From assembly GCA_944385895.1 (NCBI GenBank), contig CALWYZ010000015.1, forward strand, positions 1 through 62,958: 62,958 nt of DNA, written 5' to 3'. The translations under genes and the position numbers were made by a program. The notes beneath the pieces are model-generated. The model saw only the letters and a program-made list of their open reading frames with translations, was not told where the DNA came from and did no database searches. Origin of the DNA: an uncultured Clostridia bacterium (GTDB lineage: Bacteria > Bacillota > Clostridia > Oscillospirales > QAKW01). Shown one piece after another: positions 8,620 through 16,522 of this stretch (the stretch's first letter is position 1; the number at the start of each line of letters is the position of its first letter).

Positions 8620-9466
8620 CGATGAATTCAAAGCTCGGCTTCTTAACAAACTTGCGCAAGAGCAGAAAAAGATAGATACACGCAAACCTGTCATAAAATC
8701 CGCTAAGCTTCCCATTATTGCGTCGCTGTCGTCGGCGGCAGTCCTTGCACTGCTTATATATTCCTCCACTGTTTTGATTTTGCCCATATTCAAAAACAGC
8801 ATTTACGATATGTCAAACGCAAGTCCGGGCATAGACTATCAGATCCATTACGGCGATAAACAAGTCACGCCGGACGATAATGCTCAAAACAACATAACCG
8901 ATACACCATCGCAAGACGGTAATGATAGCCAGCAATCACAGTTGGATAAAAGTTTTGAGCAGTCAAACGATAACAGTAATACTCAGATACCCTCGCAAAA
9001 CAACGGTGAAGTCCAGACGGATAGGCAAACCGATGATCAGCAAACTGAAAAATCAGTACCCCAGAACGGTTACCGTATAGTAAGCTACTCCGCGATCGAT
9101 TCGAATATGTTTGCGTCAGGAACCGAAGATTTGATTGAATATGACAGTATTTTACATTTTGATTTTGAAGGCTTTGATAAATACGGCATCGGTTTGATGA
9201 AAAATGACATTGTTTTTGAAGCGGCATTAAGCAGGGACTACACTCTTGCGGATCTGTTCTGCGACTATTACAATATCATTATCGGCAGAAATGCGACTAC
9301 GTCCGTGACAAACGGAATGCTTGACAGTTTCTTATATGTTTATGCTAATTCAAAAAGACAGATACATGTATTTATAGACGGCGTGGAAATAGTTAATCTA
9401 GACAATGTCCGCCTCAGTGAATTCAGCGGTATGAGCGACGTATATTTTACCGTTTCAGTGACATAA
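8576..9466 (+). CDS. Putative membrane anti-sigma factor with extracytoplasmic domain
   Basis: A 296-residue protein translated from the ATG at 8576, with AAGGAGG eight nucleotides upstream; a TTG at 8570 is less well spaced. The N-terminal ~40 residues are charged and helical (sequence KADDEFKARLLNKLAQEQKK), resembling the sigma-binding segment of ECF anti-sigma proteins. One transmembrane helix follows at about residues 43-65. Residues ~95-165 are a disordered Gln/Asn/Ser/Asp linker, and a globular extracellular domain of ~130 residues ends the chain. The 44-bp overlap with the sigma gene supports a regulator/effector pair. The C-terminal domain is not recognised, so the signal sensed is unknown. 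Confidence 0.75.
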   Translation: MKTEYRNAMNKIKADDEFKARLLNKLAQEQKKIDTRKPVIKSAKLPIIASLSSAAVLALLIYSSTVLILPIFKNSIYDMSNASPGIDYQIHYGDKQVTPDDNAQNNITDTPSQDGNDSQQSQLDKSFEQSNDNSNTQIPSQNNGEVQTDRQTDDQQTEKSVPQNGYRIVSYSAIDSNMFASGTEDLIEYDSILHFDFEGFDKYGIGLMKNDIVFEAALSRDYTLADLFCDYYNIIIGRNATTSVTNGMLDSFLYVYANSKRQIHVFIDGVEIVNLDNVRLSEFSGMSDVYFTVSVT

Positions 9467-9514
9467 TAGTGACTACGGAGAATGTTAATTTATAATGTTC
9501 TCCTTAATATAGAT

Positions 9515-9549
9515 GACGCGGGGAATATTTAATATTTCCCGCGTCTTTT
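9515..9549 (+). terminator. Terminator of the ECF sigma operon
   Basis: A long stem GACGCGGGGAATATT/AATATTTCCCGCGTC is followed by TTTTAT. A second smaller hairpin (GGAGAA/TTCTCC) lies at 9477-9503. Confidence 0.8.
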
Positions 9550-9775
9550 ATAAAAAGCTAAGTATTTGCTCATATAAAACAGCATACCGCACTGAAACAG
9601 GCAATGCTGTTTTGCGTAAATCACTGTATAGCTTAAGTAAAATAAAGTTATGACAAAAAAGCGCTTGTATTCAACATCAAGCCTTTAAAAATACGATTAG
9701 TTTCAACATTGTATAAAACGCATATGTATTGTCTATCTCATGCCGGATATTTTTTGACTGTTCAATAAAAAAAAG
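9550..9775. other. Intergenic stretch, nothing recognised
   Basis: Together with the flanking terminators, the gap between two convergent transcription units is 343 bp. Apart from the hairpins listed separately, no gene, promoter or repeat could be supported. Confidence 0.5.
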
Positions 9776-9803
9776 CAGGCAAGCTGCGCTTGCCTGTTTT
9801 TTT
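9776..9803 (-). terminator. Terminator of the GLUG/SLH protein gene
   Basis: CAGGCAAGC and GCTTGCCTG form a 9-bp stem with a 3-nt loop. A-tract and T-tract flanks make it usable from both sides; it lies just past the stop at 9810. Confidence 0.85.
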
Positions 9804-9809
9804 ATTTTA

Positions 9810-12110
9810 TTATTTTGCTATGAAATTCTTATGGAATCTCATGATTATGGTAGCTATCTCTGCACGGGTAGCATTGTCTCTCGGTAAGAATTCTGTCTCG
9901 GTCTTGCCGTCTACGATTCCTGCCTGCTGACAGATATATACTGCCTCTTTTGCATAGTTTTGGATATTTGAATCGTCTTCAAATGCCTTCTTCTCTATGT
10001 CCGCTGTAAGCTCTATGCCGAATTTCTCTGCATATCTTACTACCATTACACATATCTGCTGTCTCTGGATAGGCTCTAACGGCTCAAACGTTGTAGGTGT
10101 CATTCCGTCTACGATCCCGTTCTCGTTTGCCCACTTGACTGCAGGTGTGTACCACTTGCCGGCAGGTACGTCTGTGAATACTGTGCCCACACTGTTGTCT
10201 GACGTATCTACTCCGCTCATGTTTGCAAGTATCTGTACAAACATTGCACGGGTCAGTGTTGTTGTAGGCTCAAATGTTGTCGGTGTCATACCGTTCATAA
10301 GCTTGAATGTTGCTGCATAGTCAACATACTCTTTATACCATCTGCCCTCTTCCATATCGGTAAAGATTGTTGTGCTGTCGATGATTTCCTGAGCTTCAAG
10401 CTTTGTTCCCTCTGCCGTTCTTGTATCTTCGGCTCCGCAAAGCTCACATTTTGCAGTCTCTGTTCCGTCTGCCTCTGTTGTAGCGTCATTGTTGTATACA
10501 TATTCGCCCCATACGTGTGCGTTGGGATCAACAGGAATAACTTCTGTTCTTGTATGTGCAGGATCGTTTTTACAAGTGTATGTCTTAACGCCCTCTGTCT
10601 GACATGTCGCAGGTGTTGTTACTGTACCTTCATCCCAATCGTGACCCAAAGCCGTGTTCTCATGTATCTCGGTATAGGAATGACCGCATATATTACATTT
10701 ATAAGTTGTTGATGAATCGTTTTCGCAATCCGCTTCAATTGTAGTTGAAATATAATTATGTATATCAGACAAAGAAAGCGACGGAGCGCTGTCGTTTTCG
10801 CCCAGTACCCATACGCTTTCAAAGTCAAACCCGTCATATGCAAGCGGATCATTCAGACTTTCAGCAGGCACCGCTGCAGTCTGAGCAACAGTGCTTTCGT
10901 TTCCTATAGATATATTGTATTCAGCAGAACTATCGGCATAATATGAATTTCTGACCTTGCCTCTGAGTTTTCCCGAAGGATTAACCGCACCAAACACCGG
11001 ACCGAAATAATCGGCAGAAAATTCATCGCCGTTATTATTGAAGCTGTTATACACAAGACCGTTGACTACGCCGGCAATACCTCCCGCATAGCTTGCAGCT
11101 GCACCGTTATAACCGTGCGCAGTTATGGAACCCGTATTTGCCGCGTCATGCACAACAGATGTGCAGGCAGCCTCATCGACACTTTCCAGAACAGGAGCGG
11201 TATTTGCCATATTTCCCACAATGCCGCCTGCGGCTGCCATTGCCTGATCAGGATCTGCAATAGAAGAAGTGCCGTCCACAGCCGCAATAACGCCTGCGCT
11301 GTTTTCACAGAAAGCTATAGTTTTAGTCTGTATCGCACCGATAAAAGCGCTGATACCGCCGGCAAAAGACTGAAAAGTACCGCTTGACATAACAGTTCCG
11401 CTGTTTACGCAGTTTTCACAGCTTGCCTCGAAAGCGCTGATACCGCCGGCATATGTTATATCTGCAGATTCAGACGCAGCTGTGACATCGCATCTGTTAT
11501 CGCAAAAACGCATATTTCCGTACGCGCCGGAAATTCCTCCGGCATAAATGACAGTACCGCCCAAGCCGGTTACACTGCCTGTTGACGTACAGTATTCAAC
11601 AGTGCCCGTGCTGCCGTTCAATACATTTGAGCCTGTGACAGCACCTGCGTATATGACTCCGCTTGATGTCACATCAACGATAACGTCACAATAGCTTCTG
11701 AGCACAGCACCGCCGTTGACCGCAGCGATAGCTCCAGCGTAAACTGCCGGTCCAGATTCACTGGTTATATTGATATTTCCCATAACGGTCAAGCCCGTAA
11801 CCGTTCCCGTAAGCGTTCCTATAAGCGCGGACTGGTAAGACGACTGTACATTAAGTCCGGTTATTGTATGCCCGTTGCCGTCAAAAGTTCCGGAAAAATT
11901 TTTGATCGGCGGTCCGCTGAAAACCTTCCCGCTGAGATCTATATCCGAAACAAGCTTGTAATTGCCGTTCGGAGTATCGTTTATCTGAAGCAGCTGTTCA
12001 AATGTGCTGATTTCAACTGTCTCAGCAGCAAAAACAGCAGTCGAAAACACAAAAGTAATCATCAAAACCGCGGAAAGAACAAAGCATACTGTTCTTTTGG
12101 TTTTGGACAT
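9810..12110 (-). CDS. Secreted GLUG-like repeat protein with three C-terminal SLH domains
   Basis: A 766-residue exported surface protein. A signal peptide occupies residues 1-28 (KTKR charge cluster, hydrophobic core, FAAET after the likely cut). Residues ~60-390 are glycine-rich repeats of the GLUG/beta-solenoid kind, with recurring YAGGIS or FAGGIS and Cys-containing turns. Residues ~455-570 carry paired CxxC motifs (CNICGHSY, CELCGAE) with GHDWDEG and CQTEGVKTYTC, a cysteine-rich module common in clostridial exported proteins. Three S-layer homology domains close the chain (FTDMEEGRWYKEYVDYA; FTDVPAGKWYTPAVKWA; then the segment ending TRAEIATIIMRF). These should anchor it to pyruvylated wall polymer. 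Its binding target is unknown; adhesion or matrix function is inference. Confidence 0.85.
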   Translation of the reverse strand: MSKTKRTVCFVLSAVLMITFVFSTAVFAAETVEISTFEQLLQINDTPNGNYKLVSDIDLSGKVFSGPPIKNFSGTFDGNGHTITGLNVQSSYQSALIGTLTGTVTGLTVMGNINITSESGPAVYAGAIAAVNGGAVLRSYCDVIVDVTSSGVIYAGAVTGSNVLNGSTGTVEYCTSTGSVTGLGGTVIYAGGISGAYGNMRFCDNRCDVTAASESADITYAGGISAFEASCENCVNSGTVMSSGTFQSFAGGISAFIGAIQTKTIAFCENSAGVIAAVDGTSSIADPDQAMAAAGGIVGNMANTAPVLESVDEAACTSVVHDAANTGSITAHGYNGAAASYAGGIAGVVNGLVYNSFNNNGDEFSADYFGPVFGAVNPSGKLRGKVRNSYYADSSAEYNISIGNESTVAQTAAVPAESLNDPLAYDGFDFESVWVLGENDSAPSLSLSDIHNYISTTIEADCENDSSTTYKCNICGHSYTEIHENTALGHDWDEGTVTTPATCQTEGVKTYTCKNDPAHTRTEVIPVDPNAHVWGEYVYNNDATTEADGTETAKCELCGAEDTRTAEGTKLEAQEIIDSTTIFTDMEEGRWYKEYVDYAATFKLMNGMTPTTFEPTTTLTRAMFVQILANMSGVDTSDNSVGTVFTDVPAGKWYTPAVKWANENGIVDGMTPTTFEPLEPIQRQQICVMVVRYAEKFGIELTADIEKKAFEDDSNIQNYAKEAVYICQQAGIVDGKTETEFLPRDNATRAEIATIIMRFHKNFIAK

Positions 12111-12174
12111 AGCTATCCCTCCTTTAAAATCAATAAGTTTTAGTCATTATCCCAATAATTTTGTCCCGATACCA

Positions 12175-12203
12175 ATTATATTTTACTTTTATATAAAAGT
12201 CAA
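12175..12203 (-). promoter_or_regulatory. Promoter of the GLUG/SLH protein gene
   Basis: TTGACT (12198-12203) and TATAAT (12175-12180) on the minus strand, 17-bp AT-rich spacer ending in AAAA. The promoters of the other two large secreted-protein genes look very similar. Confidence 0.75.
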
Positions 12204-12269
12204 CAAAAAAGCCCCGACATAATCAAATAAAATCAGCCGTATATACAAAATCATCTATTGATTTGTCGA

Positions 12270-12713
12270 TCAAGCTTCAGCCTGAGTATTGTCTGCAAGC
12301 AGAAAATCTACCGCCATGAGATATCCGTCAAAGCCGTGACCCATAATTGTCTTTTTACATACGTCTGTCAAAAAAGAATGATGCCTGAACGGCTCGCGTT
12401 TTTTAATATCGGAAATGTGCACTTCCACCACAGGCACATCCACTGCTGATATCGCATCGGCAATAGCTACGCTTGTATGCGTGTAGCCTCCGGCGTTAAG
12501 TATTATTCCGTCATAAACTCCGCGCGCCGCCTGTATTCTGTCGATTATATCACCCTCGTGGTTGGATTGGAAAAAATGCGGATCTGCTTTATCCTTGCAG
12601 AACGTTGAAATATAGTTTATAAGATCCTCATATGATGCTCTGCCGTATATTTCAGGCTCACGCAGACCGAGCATATTAAGATTGGGTCCGTTTATAACAA
12701 GTATTTTTTTCAT
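12270..12713 (-). CDS. aroQ: Type II 3-dehydroquinate dehydratase
   Basis: A 147-residue shikimate-pathway enzyme that converts 3-dehydroquinate to 3-dehydroshikimate by anti elimination. The hallmark N-terminus NGPNLNMLG is followed by REPEIYG with the catalytic Tyr. QSNHEGDIIDRI, ILNAGGYTHTSVA and VEVHISD with the active-site His follow. The length matches the family's ~145. An AAAGGA box precedes the ATG. It overlaps the upstream NUDIX gene by 38 bp, and no other aromatic-pathway gene is nearby, so it sits in a mixed housekeeping operon. Confidence 0.96.
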   Translation of the reverse strand: MKKILVINGPNLNMLGLREPEIYGRASYEDLINYISTFCKDKADPHFFQSNHEGDIIDRIQAARGVYDGIILNAGGYTHTSVAIADAISAVDVPVVEVHISDIKKREPFRHHSFLTDVCKKTIMGHGFDGYLMAVDFLLADNTQAEA

Positions 12714-13173
12714 TTGGGTTCCTTTCTATATATTTAAATTCTAAATTTTTAACATCATTGTATATCCCTACCGCCTCTACATATCTGCCTTTAAAAATAT
12801 CTATATATTTTTTAAAATCATTTTCAGACGGCGTATTTTCCAGCTCATCAAGCGTCATCCAGCACAGCCTGCCCTCGTCGCATTTTTCTTTAAGCGTACC
12901 GGTAAAGCTGTCAGTACGGTAGCACACGACTATATATCTTGAACCGGTGTTTGCATGTATCCACTGTATTATTCCGCAGTTTTCAAGCATGGAAACCGTA
13001 AGGCCCGTTTCCTCATACACTTCCCGTACCGCCGAATCGTAAAACGCCTCCCTGCTCTTTACATGCCCGCCCGGGAAAGCATAACCGCACCAGCTTTTAA
13101 CACGGTCTATAACCGCCACTTTACCGGTTTGCGGATCGGTAATCATAACCATATTGGTAAATTCAACGTTCAT
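12676..13173 (-). CDS. NUDIX hydrolase (MutT/8-oxo-dGTP-type)
   Basis: A 165-residue nucleotide pyrophosphatase. The Nudix box reads G-x5-E-x7-REVYEETGL beginning at GGHVKSREAF (residues ~36-58), complete in Gly, Glu and REx2EE positions. Residues 8-30 (VMITDPQTGKVAVIDRVKSW) and the trailing EGRLCWMTLDEL resemble the 8-oxo-dGTP diphosphatase group, so nucleotide-pool cleaning is plausible; specificity cannot be read from motif alone. It sits between dagK (4-bp ATGA overlap) and aroQ (38-bp overlap), so the three genes are translated as one coupled operon. Confidence 0.88.
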   Translation of the reverse strand: MNVEFTNMVMITDPQTGKVAVIDRVKSWCGYAFPGGHVKSREAFYDSAVREVYEETGLTVSMLENCGIIQWIHANTGSRYIVVCYRTDSFTGTLKEKCDEGRLCWMTLDELENTPSENDFKKYIDIFKGRYVEAVGIYNDVKNLEFKYIERNPNEKNTCYKRTQS

Positions 13174-14054
13174 ATTTTCGCCGTACCCTTTTTATTTAAA
13201 ATTTTCACGGCATGTGCGGCTATTCCTATCCGCACCCGCTGTGCCGGCAGTATTTCGCCGTCGCAGCATATTTTTTCAATGCCGCTTATAGTAACACTTT
13301 TACATTTTTCAAATATCAATATATCTTCAAACTTTTTAAACGGGCATCCGGTAGAAGGATCTATATGCAGTCCTTTTTTATATTTTCCGACAAGTGCAAT
13401 GAATTTCAGCCTTGAAACCTTTTTTACAATCATAAGGTCAATAAGCCCATCGGTTATACTGGCCACAGGAGAAGGTTTGAATCCTCCTCCGTAATATTTA
13501 CCGTTGCCAGCTACCGCCAGCAGACATTCGCCCTTAAAAAATAACTCTTTGCCGTTTTGGTCAATATAGTCAATACGCATCCGTGTACCATAGTGATTAA
13601 ACAAGGTGGTTATGACCCCGAGAATATATGCCATACTTCCGCTGATAAAAGGCTTTTTCTTGTATTGGTCGGCTCTCTGCACGACATCAAGATCAAATCC
13701 CGTGTTTATTGCATTGACAGAAATGTACTCGTTTGCAGTCAGGACGTCCGCTTGAACACATTCAGCATCCTGCTCGTTTACAGTACGAATAAGATCATTG
13801 CCCGTGCCTGTGGGCACAAGTGAAATATATGCTCTGTCTGTGCCCGAGTCAATAACGGCGTGTACAACCTCGTTTACCGTTCCGTCTCCACCGCAGACAA
13901 TAAAATTTATATCCTCGCAAGTACCCTCAAGTATTTTTTTAACAAAATCGTATGCGTCATTTACGCCTTTTGTCACATACGCGTTTTCTCGGCCTTTATA
14001 TTTCATTGCCCTTCCCTGCCCGGCAGCGGGATTTAATATGTATATGTCTTTCAT
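13170..14054 (-). CDS. Diacylglycerol/lipid kinase (DgkB/YegS family)
   Basis: A 294-residue cytoplasmic lipid kinase. The start at 14054 has AAGGGG upstream; an earlier in-frame start at 14111 lies in the promoter's -35 element and is rejected. The N-terminal catalytic domain begins with NPAAGQG, then has VCGGDGTVNEVVHAVID (nucleotide-binding GGDGT) and SLVPTGTGNDLIRT. The C-terminal beta-sandwich domain runs to KICCDGE, the conserved DGE motif. The family phosphorylates diacylglycerol or related lipids, recycling phospholipid and lipoteichoic acid by-products. First gene of the dagK-NUDIX-aroQ operon. Confidence 0.92.
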   Translation of the reverse strand: MKDIYILNPAAGQGRAMKYKGRENAYVTKGVNDAYDFVKKILEGTCEDINFIVCGGDGTVNEVVHAVIDSGTDRAYISLVPTGTGNDLIRTVNEQDAECVQADVLTANEYISVNAINTGFDLDVVQRADQYKKKPFISGSMAYILGVITTLFNHYGTRMRIDYIDQNGKELFFKGECLLAVAGNGKYYGGGFKPSPVASITDGLIDLMIVKKVSRLKFIALVGKYKKGLHIDPSTGCPFKKFEDILIFEKCKSVTISGIEKICCDGEILPAQRVRIGIAAHAVKILNKKGTAKI

Positions 14055-14082
14055 GTATGCCCCTTGATGTATATTTGTTAAA

Positions 14083-14111
14083 ATTATATCATATATCCTG
14101 ACTGCTTTCAA
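14083..14111 (-). promoter_or_regulatory. Promoter of the dagK-NUDIX-aroQ operon
   Basis: TTGAAA (14106-14111) and TATAAT (14083-14088) on the minus strand with a 17-bp spacer, about 30 bp before the chosen ATG. Confidence 0.75.
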
Positions 14112-14240
14112 AAAATTTCTTATTCTGCCGTCGGGAAAAATATATATGCGTATTTTTTATACTTTTAAGACAATAAAACAGCTTATATACGGTCATTTTA
14201 GACTATATAATATAAAAAAAACAAACAGGAGTTAATAAAA

Positions 14241-16271
14241 ATGAAAAATTTCAGAGCACCCGCTATACCGCTTATCACAGTAGATCCCTTTTTTAACATA
14301 TGGTCATGTTCAGACAGACTGTATGACGACACCCCCAGGCACTGGACCGGCAGGCAGCATTATCTGACCGGCGTAATAACGGTAGACGGCAGCCATTTCA
14401 AATTTATGGGCAAGCTCAATCCCGACAGCACACGTTATTATACGGAACCTCAGGTCATCGAGCAGACAAGCGTTGAAATACTGCCGATGACAACAAAATA
14501 TGTTTTTGAAAACGAAAGCATAATCCTTAAAGTGGATTTTATGACTCCGCTTCTTTTAAACGATCTAGACTTGCTCTCTCGTCCCATATCATACATATCA
14601 TACGCCGTTGCCTCAAAAGACGGAAAAAATCATGATATAAGCATATATATAGACGTAAGCTGTCAGCTTTGCGTAAATTCTCCTGATCAGACAGTAGTGC
14701 TCAACAGGACGGATTTTTCAATTACAGCAGACAGCGGTACGGAAAATATGCTCAAGCGCTCAGGTGACGACCACTGCATAGAGTGGGGCACTCTGCATCT
14801 TATAGCAAATGGCTTTGATACTTATTTTATTGACATTGATAATAAAAAGGCTAAATTCTGCGCTCCGTTCAATAAAAATTACAATACTATCGAATGCGGA
14901 AAAATAACAAAACCCAAAAACGGATGGCCTGCTCTTTGCTGCCAAAAGCAGTATTTGAACGTATCAGAGATATCAGATTTTGTCTGTATAGGATATGATG
15001 ATATTAAATCCATCCAGTATTTCGGCGAAAATATTGAAGCGTACTGGAAACGCGACAAAAAGACCTTTAAAGATGTGGCAAAGCTGGCTGTAACTGACTA
15101 CGACAGCATCTGCACACGCGTTAAGGAATTTGAAAAAGATCTTATTTCAAGAGCACGCAAAATAAGCGATAAATATGAGCAAATAGTATCCCTTGCCTAT
15201 CGTCAGGCGATAGCCGCTCATAAGCTTACATGGCACGACGGACAGATTCAGTTTCTGTCCAAAGAAAACTACTCAAACGGCTGTATCGGGACCGTTGACG
15301 TCACTTATCCGTCAATACCCCTGTTTCTTATTTACAACCCCGAGCTTGTAGAGGGTATGCTCAATCCGATTTTTAAAATGTGCGAGCTTAGGATGTGGAA
15401 ATATGAATTTGCGCCGCACGATGTGGGACAATACCCGCTTGCCAATATGCAGGTTTACGGTATAGGCGAAAAATATACAAAACGGTATCTTGAAAAGAAA
15501 ATGTTTGAAAAAGGCATGACTTTTGAAGATCATGAAAGGTCGTATCAGATGCCTATAGAAGAATGCGGAAACATGCTGCTGTGCGTAGCGGCGGTTTGTG
15601 CTGCAAAAAAGGATTACAACTACGCCAAAAAGCACTTTGATATACTTGACCAGTGGGCAGAATATCTTGTAAAGTGCGGTTTTGATCCCGAAAACCAGCT
15701 GTGCACGGACGACTTTGCAGGGCATCTTGCCCATAACTGCAATCTTTCCGTCAAAGCCACAGAAGCTCTGGCGGCATGGGCAGTCGTTGCTGAAAAGCTG
15801 GGATACACGGAAAAATCAAAAACCTACTTTAAAACTGCCAAACAATTTGCAGCAGAATGGCAAAATCATGCATACGCGGGCGACCATTACAAACTTGCTT
15901 TTGATCAGGACGACCGAACATGGTCGCTTAAATACAATATGGTTTGGGACAGACTGCTTGACCTTAACATTTTTGATAAAAGCATAGCAGAAAAAGAAGT
16001 TGCATTTTATCTGACAAAATTCAACAGATACGGAATACCGCTGGACAATCGCTGCGACTACACCAAAAGCGACTGGCAAATGTGGACCACAGTACTGACA
16101 GATAACAGCAAGTACCTTAACGCCGTTGTGGATTCAATGTATGAAATGCTTGAAAACACACGTGACAGAGTACCGTTTACCGACTGGTATTTTACCTCCT
16201 CTCCATATATGCGTGGATTTCAGAACCGTTCGGTGCAGGGTGGTCTGTTCATAAATCTTTTGACGCTGTGA
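14241..16271 (+). CDS. Glutaminase-A-family protein (DUF5127/DUF4965/DUF1793 type)
   Basis: A 676-residue protein of the fungal glutaminase A-like family. The N-terminus has the family opening PLITVDPFFNIWSCSDRLYDDTPRHWTG, broken here as PLITVDPFFNIWS and RHWTGRQH. The middle shows SLAYRQAIAAHKLTWH, FLSKENYSNGCIGTVDVTYPS and PHDVGQYPLANMQVYG, and the C-terminal all-alpha domain has FDPENQLCTDDFAGHLAHNCNLSVKA, TWSLKYNMVWDRLL and PFTDWYFT. Family members are usually larger and secreted; this one lacks any signal peptide, so it should be cytoplasmic. Enzymatic activity for bacterial members is poorly established, and the fold resembles glycoside hydrolases, so a carbohydrate substrate is equally possible. 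It is followed by its own terminator. Confidence 0.85.
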   Translation: MKNFRAPAIPLITVDPFFNIWSCSDRLYDDTPRHWTGRQHYLTGVITVDGSHFKFMGKLNPDSTRYYTEPQVIEQTSVEILPMTTKYVFENESIILKVDFMTPLLLNDLDLLSRPISYISYAVASKDGKNHDISIYIDVSCQLCVNSPDQTVVLNRTDFSITADSGTENMLKRSGDDHCIEWGTLHLIANGFDTYFIDIDNKKAKFCAPFNKNYNTIECGKITKPKNGWPALCCQKQYLNVSEISDFVCIGYDDIKSIQYFGENIEAYWKRDKKTFKDVAKLAVTDYDSICTRVKEFEKDLISRARKISDKYEQIVSLAYRQAIAAHKLTWHDGQIQFLSKENYSNGCIGTVDVTYPSIPLFLIYNPELVEGMLNPIFKMCELRMWKYEFAPHDVGQYPLANMQVYGIGEKYTKRYLEKKMFEKGMTFEDHERSYQMPIEECGNMLLCVAAVCAAKKDYNYAKKHFDILDQWAEYLVKCGFDPENQLCTDDFAGHLAHNCNLSVKATEALAAWAVVAEKLGYTEKSKTYFKTAKQFAAEWQNHAYAGDHYKLAFDQDDRTWSLKYNMVWDRLLDLNIFDKSIAEKEVAFYLTKFNRYGIPLDNRCDYTKSDWQMWTTVLTDNSKYLNAVVDSMYEMLENTRDRVPFTDWYFTSSPYMRGFQNRSVQGGLFINLLTL

Positions 16272-16300
16272 CAGCGTCATATACACATATGATATATTTT

Positions 16301-16331
16301 AAAAGGCGCCGTTTAAACGGCGCCTTTTTTT
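16301..16331 (+). terminator. Terminator after the glutaminase-A-like gene
   Basis: A self-complementary stem GGCGCCGTTT/AAACGGCGCC flanked by AAAA and TTTTTTT. Confidence 0.85.
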
Positions 16332-16522
16332 ATTGACAAAGCAGAGAAAAAAGATCCAAATACTGTGCTTTTTAAGAGACATGCTAATTTTGAATTTACG
16401 ATTTGTCCCCGTCTAATATTTTGACAATAATTGAAATATAATATTGATAGACGCAAAAAAATACTGTCAACAATATAATATACAAAACACTAAAGCCGTA
16501 CATCGGCGGAAACGGAGCGTTT

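Noticed and set aside
16380..16522. CtsR operator upstream of clpC
   Set aside because: No tandem GGTCAAA heptads occur before clpC; a single GGTCAAA at about 18942 precedes the Gfo/Idh gene and is likely chance with the Shine-Dalgarno.
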